The position numbers and the translations under genes were made by a program. Below, in pieces: positions 54,096-61,915 of a DNA stretch of 64,000 nt. Under the pieces are notes generated by a model. It was given only the letters and a program-made list of their open reading frames with translations, was not told the DNA's origin and made no database searches. The first letter of the stretch is position 1, and each line of letters opens with the position of its first letter. Origin of the DNA: Pseudoalteromonas sp. T1lg23B (GTDB taxonomy: Bacteria > Pseudomonadota > Gammaproteobacteria > Enterobacterales > Alteromonadaceae). The stretch is from NCBI RefSeq assembly GCF_002964665.1, contig NZ_PQBZ01000034.1, positions 62,429-126,428 on the forward strand, read 5' to 3'.

Positions 54096-55421
54096 ATGGC
54101 ATTTTGGCAGGATACACCTGGATTTGCATTGACGGCTGATAAAATCCAAATTTTAACGGATGCAAAGCAATATCATGATCAGTTACTCAACTTGATTCAT
54201 GCCGCAAAGCAAAGGATCTACATCACTGCGTTGTACTTACAAGACGACGAAGCTGGACGAGAGATTTTAGATGCTTTGCATCAGAAATCACTTGCAAATC
54301 CGGCGCTTGAAATAAACGTACTGGTTGATTTTCATCGGGCACAGCGAGGCCTGATAGGGGAAGAAAGATCTGAAGGAAATGCAAAGCTATATTGTGACAA
54401 GCTTGAACAGACGCAAAGTAATGTAAAGATATATGGCGTGCCAGTTAAAGCAAAAGAGCTATTTGGCGTGTTGCATCTCAAGGGTTTTGTAATTGACGAC
54501 ACCGTTCTGTACAGCGGAGCAAGCTTAAATAATGTGTATTTGCACTACGAAGATAAGTATCGATTAGATAGATACTTTGTGATTGAACAGCCCTTACTAG
54601 CAAATAGTTTTTGTCAGTTTATAGAAAAGTACCTTTTGAGCTCTGAAGCAGTTGCACGACTGGATACTAGACCGTTGCCGAAGTTGGTTGACATTAAACT
54701 GGCACAAAAACACCTTATGCGCGATCTTAAAAAAGCTAAATATACTTTTGAAGGCGCAGATAGTAACGAAGGTCTTAATGTTCGAGCGTTTTTAGGTTTT
54801 GGCAGGCGGACCAATAAACTGAATAGGTTAATTAAGAGTTTGTTCGATACGACAGAGCATGAGTTGGTGTTGTATACACCGTATTTCAACTTTCCAGCGC
54901 CGTTACTGCGCTCGTTGCGTCGTTTATTGAAACAAGGGCAACAGGTTAGTATTGTTGTTGGCGACAAAACGGCCAACGATTTTTATATCTGTCCAACTCA
55001 GCCATTCAGTCGCATTGGAGCGCTGCCGTATCTTTATGAGACAATTCTAAGAAAGTTCTTGAAATCTCAATATCGCTTTATTAAGTCCGGTCAGCTAAAA
55101 GTATATTTGTGGAAAGAAGGGAGCAATTCATTTCACCTAAAAGGGATATGTAAAGATAATCATACCCATCTATTAAGCGGACATAATCTAAACCCAAGAG
55201 CTTGGGGGTTAGATATTGAAAATGGCATTTTGATCGAAGATCCAGATGGCCAGATCCGAGAGGATATAGAAAAAGAAAAACAAGCTATTTTGGCAAACTG
55301 CCGTTTATTAACTGGGCCTGAGGATGTGGAAACATTGGATGATTATCCTCTGCCTATTAGGAAGTTATTGGGTCAGGCTAAACGCGTAAAAGTCGATTTT
55401 ATTATTAAGCGTTTTATCTAA
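54096..55421 (+). CDS. pssA: CDP-diacylglycerol-serine O-phosphatidyltransferase (PLD type)
   Basis: The first committed enzyme of phosphatidylethanolamine synthesis, 441 residues, of the phospholipase D superfamily, as in E. coli. The two HKD motifs are at H127-x-K129-x4-D134 (LHLKGFVIDD) and H347-x-K349-x4-D354 (FHLKGICKDN), each followed by a GASLNN or GHNLNPRAW segment. No membrane helix is seen; the enzyme is peripheral. It is transcribed alone. Confidence 0.94.
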   Translation: MAFWQDTPGFALTADKIQILTDAKQYHDQLLNLIHAAKQRIYITALYLQDDEAGREILDALHQKSLANPALEINVLVDFHRAQRGLIGEERSEGNAKLYCDKLEQTQSNVKIYGVPVKAKELFGVLHLKGFVIDDTVLYSGASLNNVYLHYEDKYRLDRYFVIEQPLLANSFCQFIEKYLLSSEAVARLDTRPLPKLVDIKLAQKHLMRDLKKAKYTFEGADSNEGLNVRAFLGFGRRTNKLNRLIKSLFDTTEHELVLYTPYFNFPAPLLRSLRRLLKQGQQVSIVVGDKTANDFYICPTQPFSRIGALPYLYETILRKFLKSQYRFIKSGQLKVYLWKEGSNSFHLKGICKDNHTHLLSGHNLNPRAWGLDIENGILIEDPDGQIREDIEKEKQAILANCRLLTGPEDVETLDDYPLPIRKLLGQAKRVKVDFIIKRFI

Positions 55422-55453
55422 TCTAGACACCTTGAGTTTATGATTTGCAAAAT

Positions 55454-55483
55454 AAAAAACCCAGCACATCTGCTGGGTTTTTT
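55454..55483. terminator. Bidirectional terminator between pssA and asnB
   Basis: An A-run, CCCAGCA, loop catc, TGCTGGG and a T-run between convergent genes. Confidence 0.9.
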
Positions 55484-55484
55484 A

Positions 55485-55504
55485 TTAATCCCATATGGGA
55501 TTAA
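55485..55504. repeat. 20-bp perfect palindrome over the asnB stop codon
   Basis: TTAATCCCATATGGGATTAA is its own reverse complement. It lies immediately beside the terminator and includes the asnB stop codon (55501-55503), so it could extend the transcript-end structure. Confidence 0.6.
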
Positions 55505-57174
55505 GCTTTCGCCTTATACGCTTCATTGTGCACACTTGCAGCGCGACCAGACGGGTCAGCATTGTTTTGAAACGACTCATCCCAAGCAAGCGCTTGAGGA
55601 GTGGAACATGCCACAGACTTACCGTGAGGTACACAGTGTGCTGCTGCATCGCTCGGGAAATGTTCGGTGAAAATGTGGCGATAAAAATAGGCTTCTTTAC
55701 TATCTGGTGTATTTATAGGGAAGCGATATTTAGCATTTTCTAGATCTTGATCAGACACTTGCTCTTCAACATGGGCTTTTAATGAGTCAATCCAGTTATA
55801 GCCAACGCCATCAGAAAATTGCTCTTTTTGTCTCCAAAGCACTTCATTAGGTAAATATCCGTCAAACGCTTCGCGTAAAATGTGCTTTTCAATTCGGCCA
55901 TCTTTACACATCTTGTACTCGGGGTTAGTGCGCATTGCAACGTCCACAAATTCCTTATCTAAAAAGGGAACGCGTGCCTCGACACCCCAAGCTGCCATTG
56001 ACTTATTCGCACGTAAACAATCAAACATGTGAAGCTTAGAAACCTTGCGGTTAAGTTCTTCGTGAAACTCTTTTGCATTCGGAGCCTTATGAAAATATAG
56101 GTAGCCTCCAAAAAGCTCATCAGCACCTTCACCGGAAAGAACCATTTTGATGCCCATTGCTTTAATTTGCCTTGACATTAAGTACATAGGAGTTGACGCT
56201 CTAACTGTCGTCACATCATATGTTTCAAGGTGGTAGATAACCTCTTTAAGGGCGTCAATCCCTTGCTGTACAGTGAAATGAATCGGGTGGTGTACAGTCC
56301 CAATAGCATCAGCCACTTTCTGTGCTGCCGCTAGATCTGGTGAGCCTTCTAAGCCGATAGAGAAGGAATGTAATTTTGGCCACCAAGCATCTGATGCATC
56401 ATTGTCTTCAATACGTTTTGCAGCGAACTTCTGAGTGATAGCAGATATCACCGAAGAATCTAGGCCCCCTGACAGTAGTACACCATAAGGTACATCACAC
56501 ATTAATTGACGTTTAACCGCAGCTTCTAGCGCTTCTTTTACGTCCGTGACATTTGCTTCATTTTCTTTTACCGCATCATACTGTTGCCAATCACGACTGT
56601 AGTATGGTCGCAATTCGCCATCTGTTGAATATAGGTAGTGGCCAGGAGGGAACTCTTCGATTTGAGTACAAATCGGGGTCAACGCTTTCATTTCACTTGC
56701 GACATAGAAGTTTCCGTGATGATCACGACCTGTATACAAAGGAATGATACCAATGTGGTCACGGCCAATCAGGTAAGCGTCTTGCTCCTCATCATACAAA
56801 CAAAATGCAAAAATGCCATTGAGATCATCTAAAAATTCAGGTCCCTTTTGTTTATATAGCGCCAAAATAACTTCACAGTCAGACTCGGTCTGAAATTCAA
56901 AGTCTACAGTTAAGTTTTTGGCTAACTCCTTGTGGTTATAAATTTCGCCGTTTACCGCTAAGATATGTGTTTGTTCAGGGTTATACAAAGGTTGGGCACC
57001 ACTTGAAACACCAACAATCGCAAGTCTTTCATGGACTAATATGGCTTTATCAGACGAATATACGCCTGACCAGTCTGGACCACGGTGGCGTAATAGTTTA
57101 GACATTTCGATAGCTTGACTACGCAGCTCTGTGGGATCGGATTTAAGCTCCAATACACCAAAAATTGAACACAT
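55501..57174 (-). CDS. asnB: Asparagine synthase B (glutamine-hydrolysing)
   Basis: Makes asparagine from aspartate, ATP and glutamine. The 557-residue protein has the N-terminal glutaminase nucleophile C2 (MCSIFGV) with RLAIVGVSSGAQPLYN and NGEIYNHKEL, then the PP-loop synthetase domain with LLSGGLDSSVIS and SGEGADELFGGYLYF. Length matches E. coli AsnB (554). A 630-base upstream region contains an NtrC-like site, which fits nitrogen control. Confidence 0.96.
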   Translation of the reverse strand: MCSIFGVLELKSDPTELRSQAIEMSKLLRHRGPDWSGVYSSDKAILVHERLAIVGVSSGAQPLYNPEQTHILAVNGEIYNHKELAKNLTVDFEFQTESDCEVILALYKQKGPEFLDDLNGIFAFCLYDEEQDAYLIGRDHIGIIPLYTGRDHHGNFYVASEMKALTPICTQIEEFPPGHYLYSTDGELRPYYSRDWQQYDAVKENEANVTDVKEALEAAVKRQLMCDVPYGVLLSGGLDSSVISAITQKFAAKRIEDNDASDAWWPKLHSFSIGLEGSPDLAAAQKVADAIGTVHHPIHFTVQQGIDALKEVIYHLETYDVTTVRASTPMYLMSRQIKAMGIKMVLSGEGADELFGGYLYFHKAPNAKEFHEELNRKVSKLHMFDCLRANKSMAAWGVEARVPFLDKEFVDVAMRTNPEYKMCKDGRIEKHILREAFDGYLPNEVLWRQKEQFSDGVGYNWIDSLKAHVEEQVSDQDLENAKYRFPINTPDSKEAYFYRHIFTEHFPSDAAAHCVPHGKSVACSTPQALAWDESFQNNADPSGRAASVHNEAYKAKA

Positions 57175-57521
57175 AAATTACCTCATTCCTGTGTTGATTT
57201 GTTGTGATACAAATTAGGCCTCTTTAAAAATGATGTCTTTATAAGAAGCAAATATGTTTTTATTAACGATCCAAGTGATAAGGCACAGCGAGCCGTGCGT
57301 GTACTGTAAGACTTGGAGATAACCTTAGATGTATCAGAATTGACAAGCTAAGTCACATATAAAAGTGAGTTTTCTGTGAATAATTCAATGCCACCTTGGT
57401 GCAAACTTTAAGGCCTTTGCTGCAAGATGGTGCAAAACGCACGCTGTTATCTTAATTTTGAAGATTTTTTAGTCACATGTTGAGGGAAGTAGTCAAGATT
57501 TACGTTGATTTATAACTGAGT

Positions 57522-57538
57522 TGCACCTTATTGGTGCG
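57522..57538. promoter_or_regulatory. NtrC-like binding site upstream of asnB
   Basis: TGCACC-ttatt-GGTGCG matches the enterobacterial NtrC dyad TGCACC-N5-GGTGCA at all but the last base. It lies about 350 bases upstream of asnB, an enhancer-like distance. A clear sigma-54 promoter (GG-N10-GC) was not found between site and gene. Confidence 0.45.
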
Positions 57539-57739
57539 GTGTATTTAGACGAATTTTGAGTTACTTTATAACTGCTTGGTGCAGTAATAAGCGACTATAT
57601 TCTCAATAACTGAGTAAGTGTTAGATGCATTGACGGAGTAACCTAGATACAGCTGACGCTATAGAAAGACTTTCTTCCTCACCGTGAGAATGCGCAAATG
57701 GTTATTAAACTCAAGATTTCAATAAAACAAGCAATGGAT

Positions 57740-57789
57740 CGCTCAGTTTTGGAAATGTACAAAAGGCATCTTTAAAACTGAGCGCTTTT
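57740..57789 (+). ncRNA. Possible end of a small RNA (terminator-like hairpin without a gene)
   Basis: CGCTCAGTTTT (57740-57750) and AAAACTGAGCG (57774-57784) form a perfect 11-bp stem with a 23-base loop, followed on the plus strand by CTTTTT. No plus-strand gene lies upstream, so a small RNA ending here is one option; a dyad with no RNA is the other. Confidence 0.25.
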
Positions 57790-57804
57790 TAGAGCACTTT
57801 GATA

Positions 57805-58467
57805 TTAATGTGTTGTGCCCGCTGCGACTTTAATATCTTGCTTGTCTTGAATCGCACAGGTCATAATTACTTTTAGTGCGTTGGTCACCGTCTCTAAGTT
57901 CATACTGGCTGCCCCTTGATGATTAACTGCTTGAGAGGGCAAATATGGGATATGTATAAACCCACCTTTGACATGTGTATCATGTTGATTTATCAAATGC
58001 ATTAAGCCATACATCACATGATTACAGACATAAGTACCAGCGGTGTTTGAGATAGCAGCTGGGATCTCAGCCTGTTGTAAAGCGAGCAATATACGCTTGA
58101 TAGGTAGATTGGTGAAATATGCAGCAGGACCGCCTGCGATAACGGGCGTATCGATTGGCTGTTTACCCGCATTGTCAGCTATGCGGGCATCATTAATATT
58201 TATTGCCACACGTTCTAGCGATATATCAGCTCTACCCCCGGCCTGACCGATACACAGGACTAGCTGTGGCGCATATTTATCAATTGCTAAATGTAGTTCT
58301 TTTAATGAAGCGCCAAACTCACATGGTAGCTCTTTGGTATGAACTATAAAGCCACTAATATGTTCTCCTTCAAGTTGTGATACTGCTTGCCAAGAAGGAT
58401 TAATTTGCTCGCCGCCAAAAGGAGCGAAACCTGTGAGTAAAATACTGGGTTTTTGTGTCCTAGTCAT
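57805..58467 (-). CDS. pcp: Pyrrolidone-carboxylate peptidase (pyroglutamyl peptidase, C15)
   Basis: A cysteine peptidase of 220 residues that removes N-terminal 5-oxoproline from peptides. The start ILLTGFAPFGGEQINPSW is typical. The catalytic glutamate is expected in the INDARIADNAGKQP region, the cysteine in ISNTAGTYVCNHVMYGLMH, and the histidine in KGGFIHIPYLP. The start at 58467 has GGAG nine bases upstream and overlaps the DUF979 end. It is the last gene of the pyroglutamate operon and supplies its substrate. Confidence 0.93.
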   Translation of the reverse strand: MTRTQKPSILLTGFAPFGGEQINPSWQAVSQLEGEHISGFIVHTKELPCEFGASLKELHLAIDKYAPQLVLCIGQAGGRADISLERVAININDARIADNAGKQPIDTPVIAGGPAAYFTNLPIKRILLALQQAEIPAAISNTAGTYVCNHVMYGLMHLINQHDTHVKGGFIHIPYLPSQAVNHQGAASMNLETVTNALKVIMTCAIQDKQDIKVAAGTTH

Positions 58468-59479
58468 TGAAGATGACTCCATACATAAGCAAGATATTAA
58501 TAGCTAACAAGGTCAATGCAGTTGGGAGTTGTACCTTGATAACCTGATATTTGTCTTTTAAATCAAGTAGTGCAGCTGGCACAATATTGAAGTTTGCAGC
58601 CATGGGGGTCATTAATGTACCACAATACCCTGAATACATGCCGATGGCGACCAGTGGGGCAGCTGAAGCACCGTGCCCTTGAATTAAAAATGGCACCGCT
58701 ATACCTGCAGTCATTACCGGAAAAGCAGCAAATGCGTTTCCCATTATCATAGTAAAAAGAGCCATTCCCGTACAATATAAAACAACCAACATGAAACGGT
58801 TGTCAGGTGAAATGAATAGGGAAACGAGATCTTGAATCGCGGTGCCTGTTTGAGCAACGATAAACACACCGCCAAGCATGGCTAACATCTGTGGCAAAAT
58901 AGCAGCCCAGCCAATTGAATCAACAAGTCGTCGCGATTCACTTAGTGCAAGTGCAGGGGAGCCAGAAGTCAGCTTCCAGCCTGCTAAAAGTGCAGCCCCA
59001 CAAGCTAACGTTAATGAGGCTAAGGTGACGTGTTTTTGGTCAAATAGATAAATATTTGCAATACGTATATCGCTCAGCAGCAATGTACAGACAACGGTCA
59101 CGACAGGGATCATTACCGCGGGAATAAATAAGTGGTTACCGATACGCTGTGCTGATGTATTTAATTGTTGCTCCGATGGGACGTCATAACTGCCCATGGA
59201 AACTTTGCCAAACCCCGCCAATAACGCTATTAGCAGCACATTTGCACCGACCCATTGATATGTTGACGTTGCGCCGATTAACTTGATAGATAGGTCACCA
59301 AACAAAAAAACGCTACCAAACAAAAACCAAAATAAGGCGGTACTTAGTCTTTTGGGATGTTCTTTATCCTGTAATGTTTTGACTACTAAAAACATCACTA
59401 CAAAGCCAATCAGCAAATAAATATTGTTGATAGATAGAATTGATTGCGTTTCGGCGACAGAGGACATGGGCGCGCTCAT
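58460..59479 (-). CDS. DUF979 membrane protein, predicted 5-oxoproline permease component
   Basis: An integral membrane protein of 339 residues with about nine hydrophobic segments and the family segments MIMGNAFAAFPVMTAGIAVPFLI and GYCGTLMTPMAANFNIVPAALL. DUF979 is always paired with DUF969, here encoded directly upstream with a 4-base overlap. Together they look like a split ion-transporter-type permease. Repeated association with pcp and 5-oxoprolinase genes supports uptake or exchange of pyroglutamate, but that substrate is inferred. Confidence 0.85.
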   Translation of the reverse strand: MSAPMSSVAETQSILSINNIYLLIGFVVMFLVVKTLQDKEHPKRLSTALFWFLFGSVFLFGDLSIKLIGATSTYQWVGANVLLIALLAGFGKVSMGSYDVPSEQQLNTSAQRIGNHLFIPAVMIPVVTVVCTLLLSDIRIANIYLFDQKHVTLASLTLACGAALLAGWKLTSGSPALALSESRRLVDSIGWAAILPQMLAMLGGVFIVAQTGTAIQDLVSLFISPDNRFMLVVLYCTGMALFTMIMGNAFAAFPVMTAGIAVPFLIQGHGASAAPLVAIGMYSGYCGTLMTPMAANFNIVPAALLDLKDKYQVIKVQLPTALTLLAINILLMYGVIFND

Positions 59480-60204
59480 GATAGCTCCTCATTCAATTGA
59501 GCCGTAGTGTCTTGAGCACGCTCATTCATTAGCTGATGAATTTTAGCTTCTAAACGCGCCAGTCTAAACAGGTGTACTATCAGGGCGGCGATAGCGGTAG
59601 GAATTGCCCATAGTCCGATGTGTAGCGGCTCTATACCTGTAATGCCGTTTTCCTTGAGAAAGGCATCCATTAGCAACACAGCACCAAAAGCAATAAAAAT
59701 ATCTTCACCAAAGAATACTGCAATGTTGTCACAAGCGGCAGCATGGGCGCTGATCAAGTCTTGAATATGCTTGGGAAGCGGACCATGAATATTGGCTGCA
59801 GCGCCCAAGGCCATTGGGGCAAGCAAAGGCCTGACCGTTTGAGGTTGTCCCGCGAGGCTCAGTAGTCCAAGCGCGGCAGAACACTCTCTAACAACAAAAT
59901 ATACACTGAGAATACGTGATGTCGTCGCTGATTTTATGCTAGCAACCCAAGATTTAGCCCGTTGTTGCAATCCATACCGTTCAAGTAAAGCGATAACGGG
60001 TAATATCAACAAAAAGCTAGCTAACTGACGAGAGTTCATAAACTTCTCGCCGAAGGTTTCAAGCATCACTAAAAAATCGATATTCACTGCCCAGCCCGTC
60101 ATCAAACCTGCAACGCAGACAACAAGCAACGGGTTGAAACGTAGGGCAAATCCAAAAACAACTATGATGATGCCTACCAACGGCAAAAGGTTTAACTCAG
60201 TCAT
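59476..60204 (-). CDS. DUF969 membrane protein, predicted 5-oxoproline permease component
   Basis: An integral membrane protein of 242 residues with about six hydrophobic segments (start LLPLVGIIIVVFGFALRFNPLLVVCVAG). The conserved stretch SRQLASFLLILPVIALLERYGLQQRAK and the loop PMALGAAANIHGPLP are DUF969 features. It forms the partner of the DUF979 protein. The gene follows pxpC by 9 bases. Confidence 0.85.
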   Translation of the reverse strand: MTELNLLPLVGIIIVVFGFALRFNPLLVVCVAGLMTGWAVNIDFLVMLETFGEKFMNSRQLASFLLILPVIALLERYGLQQRAKSWVASIKSATTSRILSVYFVVRECSAALGLLSLAGQPQTVRPLLAPMALGAAANIHGPLPKHIQDLISAHAAACDNIAVFFGEDIFIAFGAVLLMDAFLKENGITGIEPLHIGLWAIPTAIAALIVHLFRLARLEAKIHQLMNERAQDTTAQLNEELS

Positions 60205-60213
60205 AAAATTACT

Positions 60214-61140
60214 CTAGTTATTATTATTTTTAGCCAATGAAAACTGTGCTAAATGCGCACTGAGTTTGTCACTGGCTTTGCGCGCTTGCGCCAATGTACA
60301 GGGAACAAACTGACACTTTTGATTGACGCCAAGTTGGCTGAACAAGCGTAAGTCAGCATCGATAACGCTAGCTATAATCGGGTAGCCTCCGGTAGTTTGG
60401 CAATCATTAAGCAATACGATTGGCTCACCACTGGGAGGCAATTGTACGATGCCTGGATGAACAGCTTGTGTTGTGATAGAAACACTGTGGCTCAAAGGAG
60501 CATCACAGGTTAATCGGCTACCCATACGATTACTTAATTCACTGACACGCCATGGTTGTTCAATAAAGCGCTCAAAAGTGTTGTTAGGCAGCTTATCACA
60601 ATGAGGCCCTTTAAGTACTCGTACCTGCTGTGTATATGGAGGCTGTTTCACGCCGAGCGAATCGAGTTTTACCGCGGATGTATAGTAGTTGAGTGTGTCA
60701 CCAGCGTTCAGAGCTCGACCATGAAACCCACCAAAGTGTGACTGTAGATCTGTCGCACATGAATTCATTATAGGCGTGAGCTCAAACCCTCCCTCCACAG
60801 ATAGGTAAGCGCGTTGGGCGTGGGCACTGGTGCCAAAAGTTAGCACGTCACCAGCGCTGGCGTAATAGCGCCACCCAGGATAAATAGGCTTGTCAGCTAG
60901 TTTCGCATTTAGACAGCCGCCAGTAAGAGAGAAATTGCAGGCGGAGGTAAACTCAAATTCTGCGAGGCCAATGGTGATTTCAATAACGGCTTTATGGATA
61001 GGGTTGTCTAGCAATAAGTTTGCTAAGCACACTGCAAAAGGGTCTAACGCACCGCTACGACAAACGCCATAATGGCGATAACCAAAGCGGCCAATATCTT
61101 GAATGCTTGCCATTACACCACTTTTATTGACTTTTAGCAT
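60214..61140 (-). CDS. pxpC: 5-oxoprolinase subunit PxpC (biotin-dependent carboxyltransferase family)
   Basis: A protein of 308 residues of the KipA/allophanate-hydrolase-subunit-2-like family, now known as PxpC, part of the ATP-dependent PxpABC enzyme that opens 5-oxoproline to glutamate. Segments IQDIGRFGYRHYGVCRSGALDPFA near the start and VILNDCQTTGGYP-like VLLNDCQTTGGYPIIASV near the end are diagnostic. The start overlaps the pxpB end by 7 bases. The context with pcp supports pyroglutamate rather than urea metabolism. Confidence 0.9.
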   Translation of the reverse strand: MLKVNKSGVMASIQDIGRFGYRHYGVCRSGALDPFAVCLANLLLDNPIHKAVIEITIGLAEFEFTSACNFSLTGGCLNAKLADKPIYPGWRYYASAGDVLTFGTSAHAQRAYLSVEGGFELTPIMNSCATDLQSHFGGFHGRALNAGDTLNYYTSAVKLDSLGVKQPPYTQQVRVLKGPHCDKLPNNTFERFIEQPWRVSELSNRMGSRLTCDAPLSHSVSITTQAVHPGIVQLPPSGEPIVLLNDCQTTGGYPIIASVIDADLRLFSQLGVNQKCQFVPCTLAQARKASDKLSAHLAQFSLAKNNNN

Positions 61141-61790
61141 ATGCCCTCCTTAAGTGGTACAAATTTAATTTTATCGCCCGGCGCAAAGAGGCTTGGTGGG
61201 TTATGAGTCGGATTGAAAAGGGTGTGCTGACAACGCCCAAGTAAATGCCATCCGCCAGGAGATTGATTAGGATAGATGGCGCTCAGATCCTCCGCAATAG
61301 CAACCGAACCTTTTGGCACTTGCTTCCTTGGAGTTGTTTTGCGAGGGAGCTGTAATTCGCTTGGCAGTTTACCTAAGTAAGCAAAACCAGGCAGGAACCC
61401 TAGAAATTCAACTTGATATGTTTGAGCACAATGTAATTGAACAACCTGACGTTCTGTTAAATTGGCTTGTTGGGCGACATCGCTCAGATCGGGCCCAAAT
61501 TCGCCACCGTAAATTGTCTCGATAATATGTGTTTTGGCGTCAAAAGCGAAGTCATCGCATTCATGCCAAAGCAACATAATATGCTTGAGCCAATATTGAT
61601 AGTCGCTTGGATTAGCCATGTAAGCTGTGACGGAAGACTTTGCGGGTACGATATCTATAAATGCATTACTGTCCTTTAACGCCGTACACAGAGCGAACAA
61701 TTTTCGCTGCTGAGTATGCGATGGGGCGTTTACATCTAAAGAAAGGACTAAGGCATTCTCTCCGAGTAAATAACTGTGAGCATCTGACAT
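61134..61790 (-). CDS. pxpB: 5-oxoprolinase subunit PxpB
   Basis: A protein of 218 residues of the KipI/allophanate-hydrolase-subunit-1-like family (PxpB). Diagnostic segments are IETIYGGEFGPDLSDVA, the FLGFLPGFAYLG motif, LPRKTTPRKQVPKGSVAIA and SPGGWHLLGRC. It is the first gene of the operon. The third subunit gene, pxpA, usually linked to these, is not in this window. Confidence 0.9.
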   Translation of the reverse strand: MSDAHSYLLGENALVLSLDVNAPSHTQQRKLFALCTALKDSNAFIDIVPAKSSVTAYMANPSDYQYWLKHIMLLWHECDDFAFDAKTHIIETIYGGEFGPDLSDVAQQANLTERQVVQLHCAQTYQVEFLGFLPGFAYLGKLPSELQLPRKTTPRKQVPKGSVAIAEDLSAIYPNQSPGGWHLLGRCQHTLFNPTHNPPSLFAPGDKIKFVPLKEGIC

Positions 61791-61870
61791 ATTAATGGTT
61801 CTTTTTTATTATCATGGCATTAGTATAGCGAATAGGTGGGGTTGCTGTGCAACTGTTATAAAACAGTAAT

Positions 61871-61894
61871 AAAAAAGCCATGCTAGGCATGGCT
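61871..61894 (-). terminator. Terminator after the leucyl aminopeptidase gene
   Basis: On the minus strand AGCCATGC, loop cta, GCATGGCT and a run of T, about 20 bases after the stop. Confidence 0.85.
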
Positions 61895-61915
61895 AAGGTT
61901 AGGAGTAATGTTAAA

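Larger units (their letters stand above)
57175..57804. other. 630-base intergenic region upstream of asnB
   Basis: No protein gene can be supported. The region contains four TGGTGC elements (about 57397, 57428, 57532 and 57576), one of them part of an NtrC-like dyad, and at its far end a hairpin with a T-run on the plus strand. It most likely holds the asnB control region and possibly a small RNA. Confidence 0.5.

Noticed and set aside
55440..55743. Small plus-strand frames after pssA
   Set aside because: They cover the terminator and the antisense of the asnB end and have no recognisable features.
60214..61790. Annotation of the PxpB/PxpC pair as allophanate hydrolase or as KipI/KipA kinase regulators
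   Set aside because: Context with pcp and DUF969/DUF979 points to 5-oxoproline, and no urea carboxylase or sporulation kinase gene is near.
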